NCBI GenBank assembly: GCA_037447655.1
Contig: JBBHKE010001135.1
Location: forward strand, 113,837-140,997
Length of the DNA: 27,161 nucleotides
Direction of reading: 5' to 3'
From: Zygnema cylindricum
Lineage: Eukaryota > Streptophyta > Zygnematophyceae > Zygnematales > Zygnemataceae
The position numbers and the translations under genes were made by a program. Below, piece by piece: positions 27,085 through 27,161 of this stretch. The notes under the pieces were generated by a model that was not told the DNA's origin, did no database searches, and worked only from the letters and a program-made list of their open reading frames with translations. How positions within the stretch are numbered: the stretch's first letter is position 1; each line of letters begins with the position of its first letter.

Positions 27085-27161
<77 letters not shown>
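26801..27161. repeat. purine tract ending in (GA)n at the window edge
   Basis: GGGAGAGGGAGAAAAAGA words at 26801-26900 and further GA-rich DNA lead into an uninterrupted (GA)n from 27087 to 27161, which continues past the window. Frames in it are low complexity. Confidence 0.93.

Overview
This window looks like nuclear DNA of a land plant with a repeat-rich genome. The evidence is plant-style Ty1/copia retrotransposons, including one with a primer-binding site close to initiator tRNA-Met, a degenerate block of the plant telomere word TTTAGGG, and long purine or pyrimidine microsatellites. The exact lineage cannot be fixed from sequence alone. I see no convincing single-copy host gene, tRNA, rRNA or CRISPR array. 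Almost everything recognisable is a mobile element or its debris.

Layout. 1-1.6 kb: pyrimidine tracts, a telomere-like block and low-complexity DNA. 1.8-8.4 kb: a decayed copia element on the plus strand (gag, protease, integrase remnants). It was split by a younger insertion at 3285-7423, an LTR element in the opposite orientation with perfect TSDs (ATCAC). The inserted element carries only a long gag-like frame and no pol, so it is a non-autonomous gag-only (TR-GAG type) element. 8.4-9.8 kb: a candidate minus-strand LTR with an adjoining purine tract, beside minus-strand coding remnants that I cannot assign. 10.2-12.3 kb: AT-rich DNA with a 70-bp tandem repeat and a diverged array of about 37-bp units.

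12.46-18.45 kb: a structurally complete copia element. Its two 614-bp LTRs differ at only 2 positions, and it has a PBS, a polypurine tract and a single reading frame gag-PR-IN-RT-RH. That frame carries four in-frame stop codons and no frameshift. It sits inside a GGGA-type purine tract that resumes at 18446. 19.3-19.5 kb: a TTC microsatellite. 20.0-25.1 kb: two diverged copies of a terminal-inverted-repeat element (about 20.07-20.63 and 24.59-25.08 kb). Between them lie a perfect 26-bp palindrome and an 813-bp tandem duplication, which carries part of an LTR related to the gag-only element. 25.35-26.28 kb: a badly decayed copia RT/RNase H fragment with local duplications. The window ends in purine-rich DNA and a (GA)n run that continues past the edge.

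How the parts relate: the gag-only element would need reverse transcriptase and integrase from elsewhere. The near-identical LTRs of the stop-riddled 12.5-18.4 kb element also suggest that its last transposition was helped in trans. The most interesting parts are this stop-codon pattern, the gag-only element with its 333-residue charged C-terminal extension, and the modular LTR relative with the duplicated upstream half.
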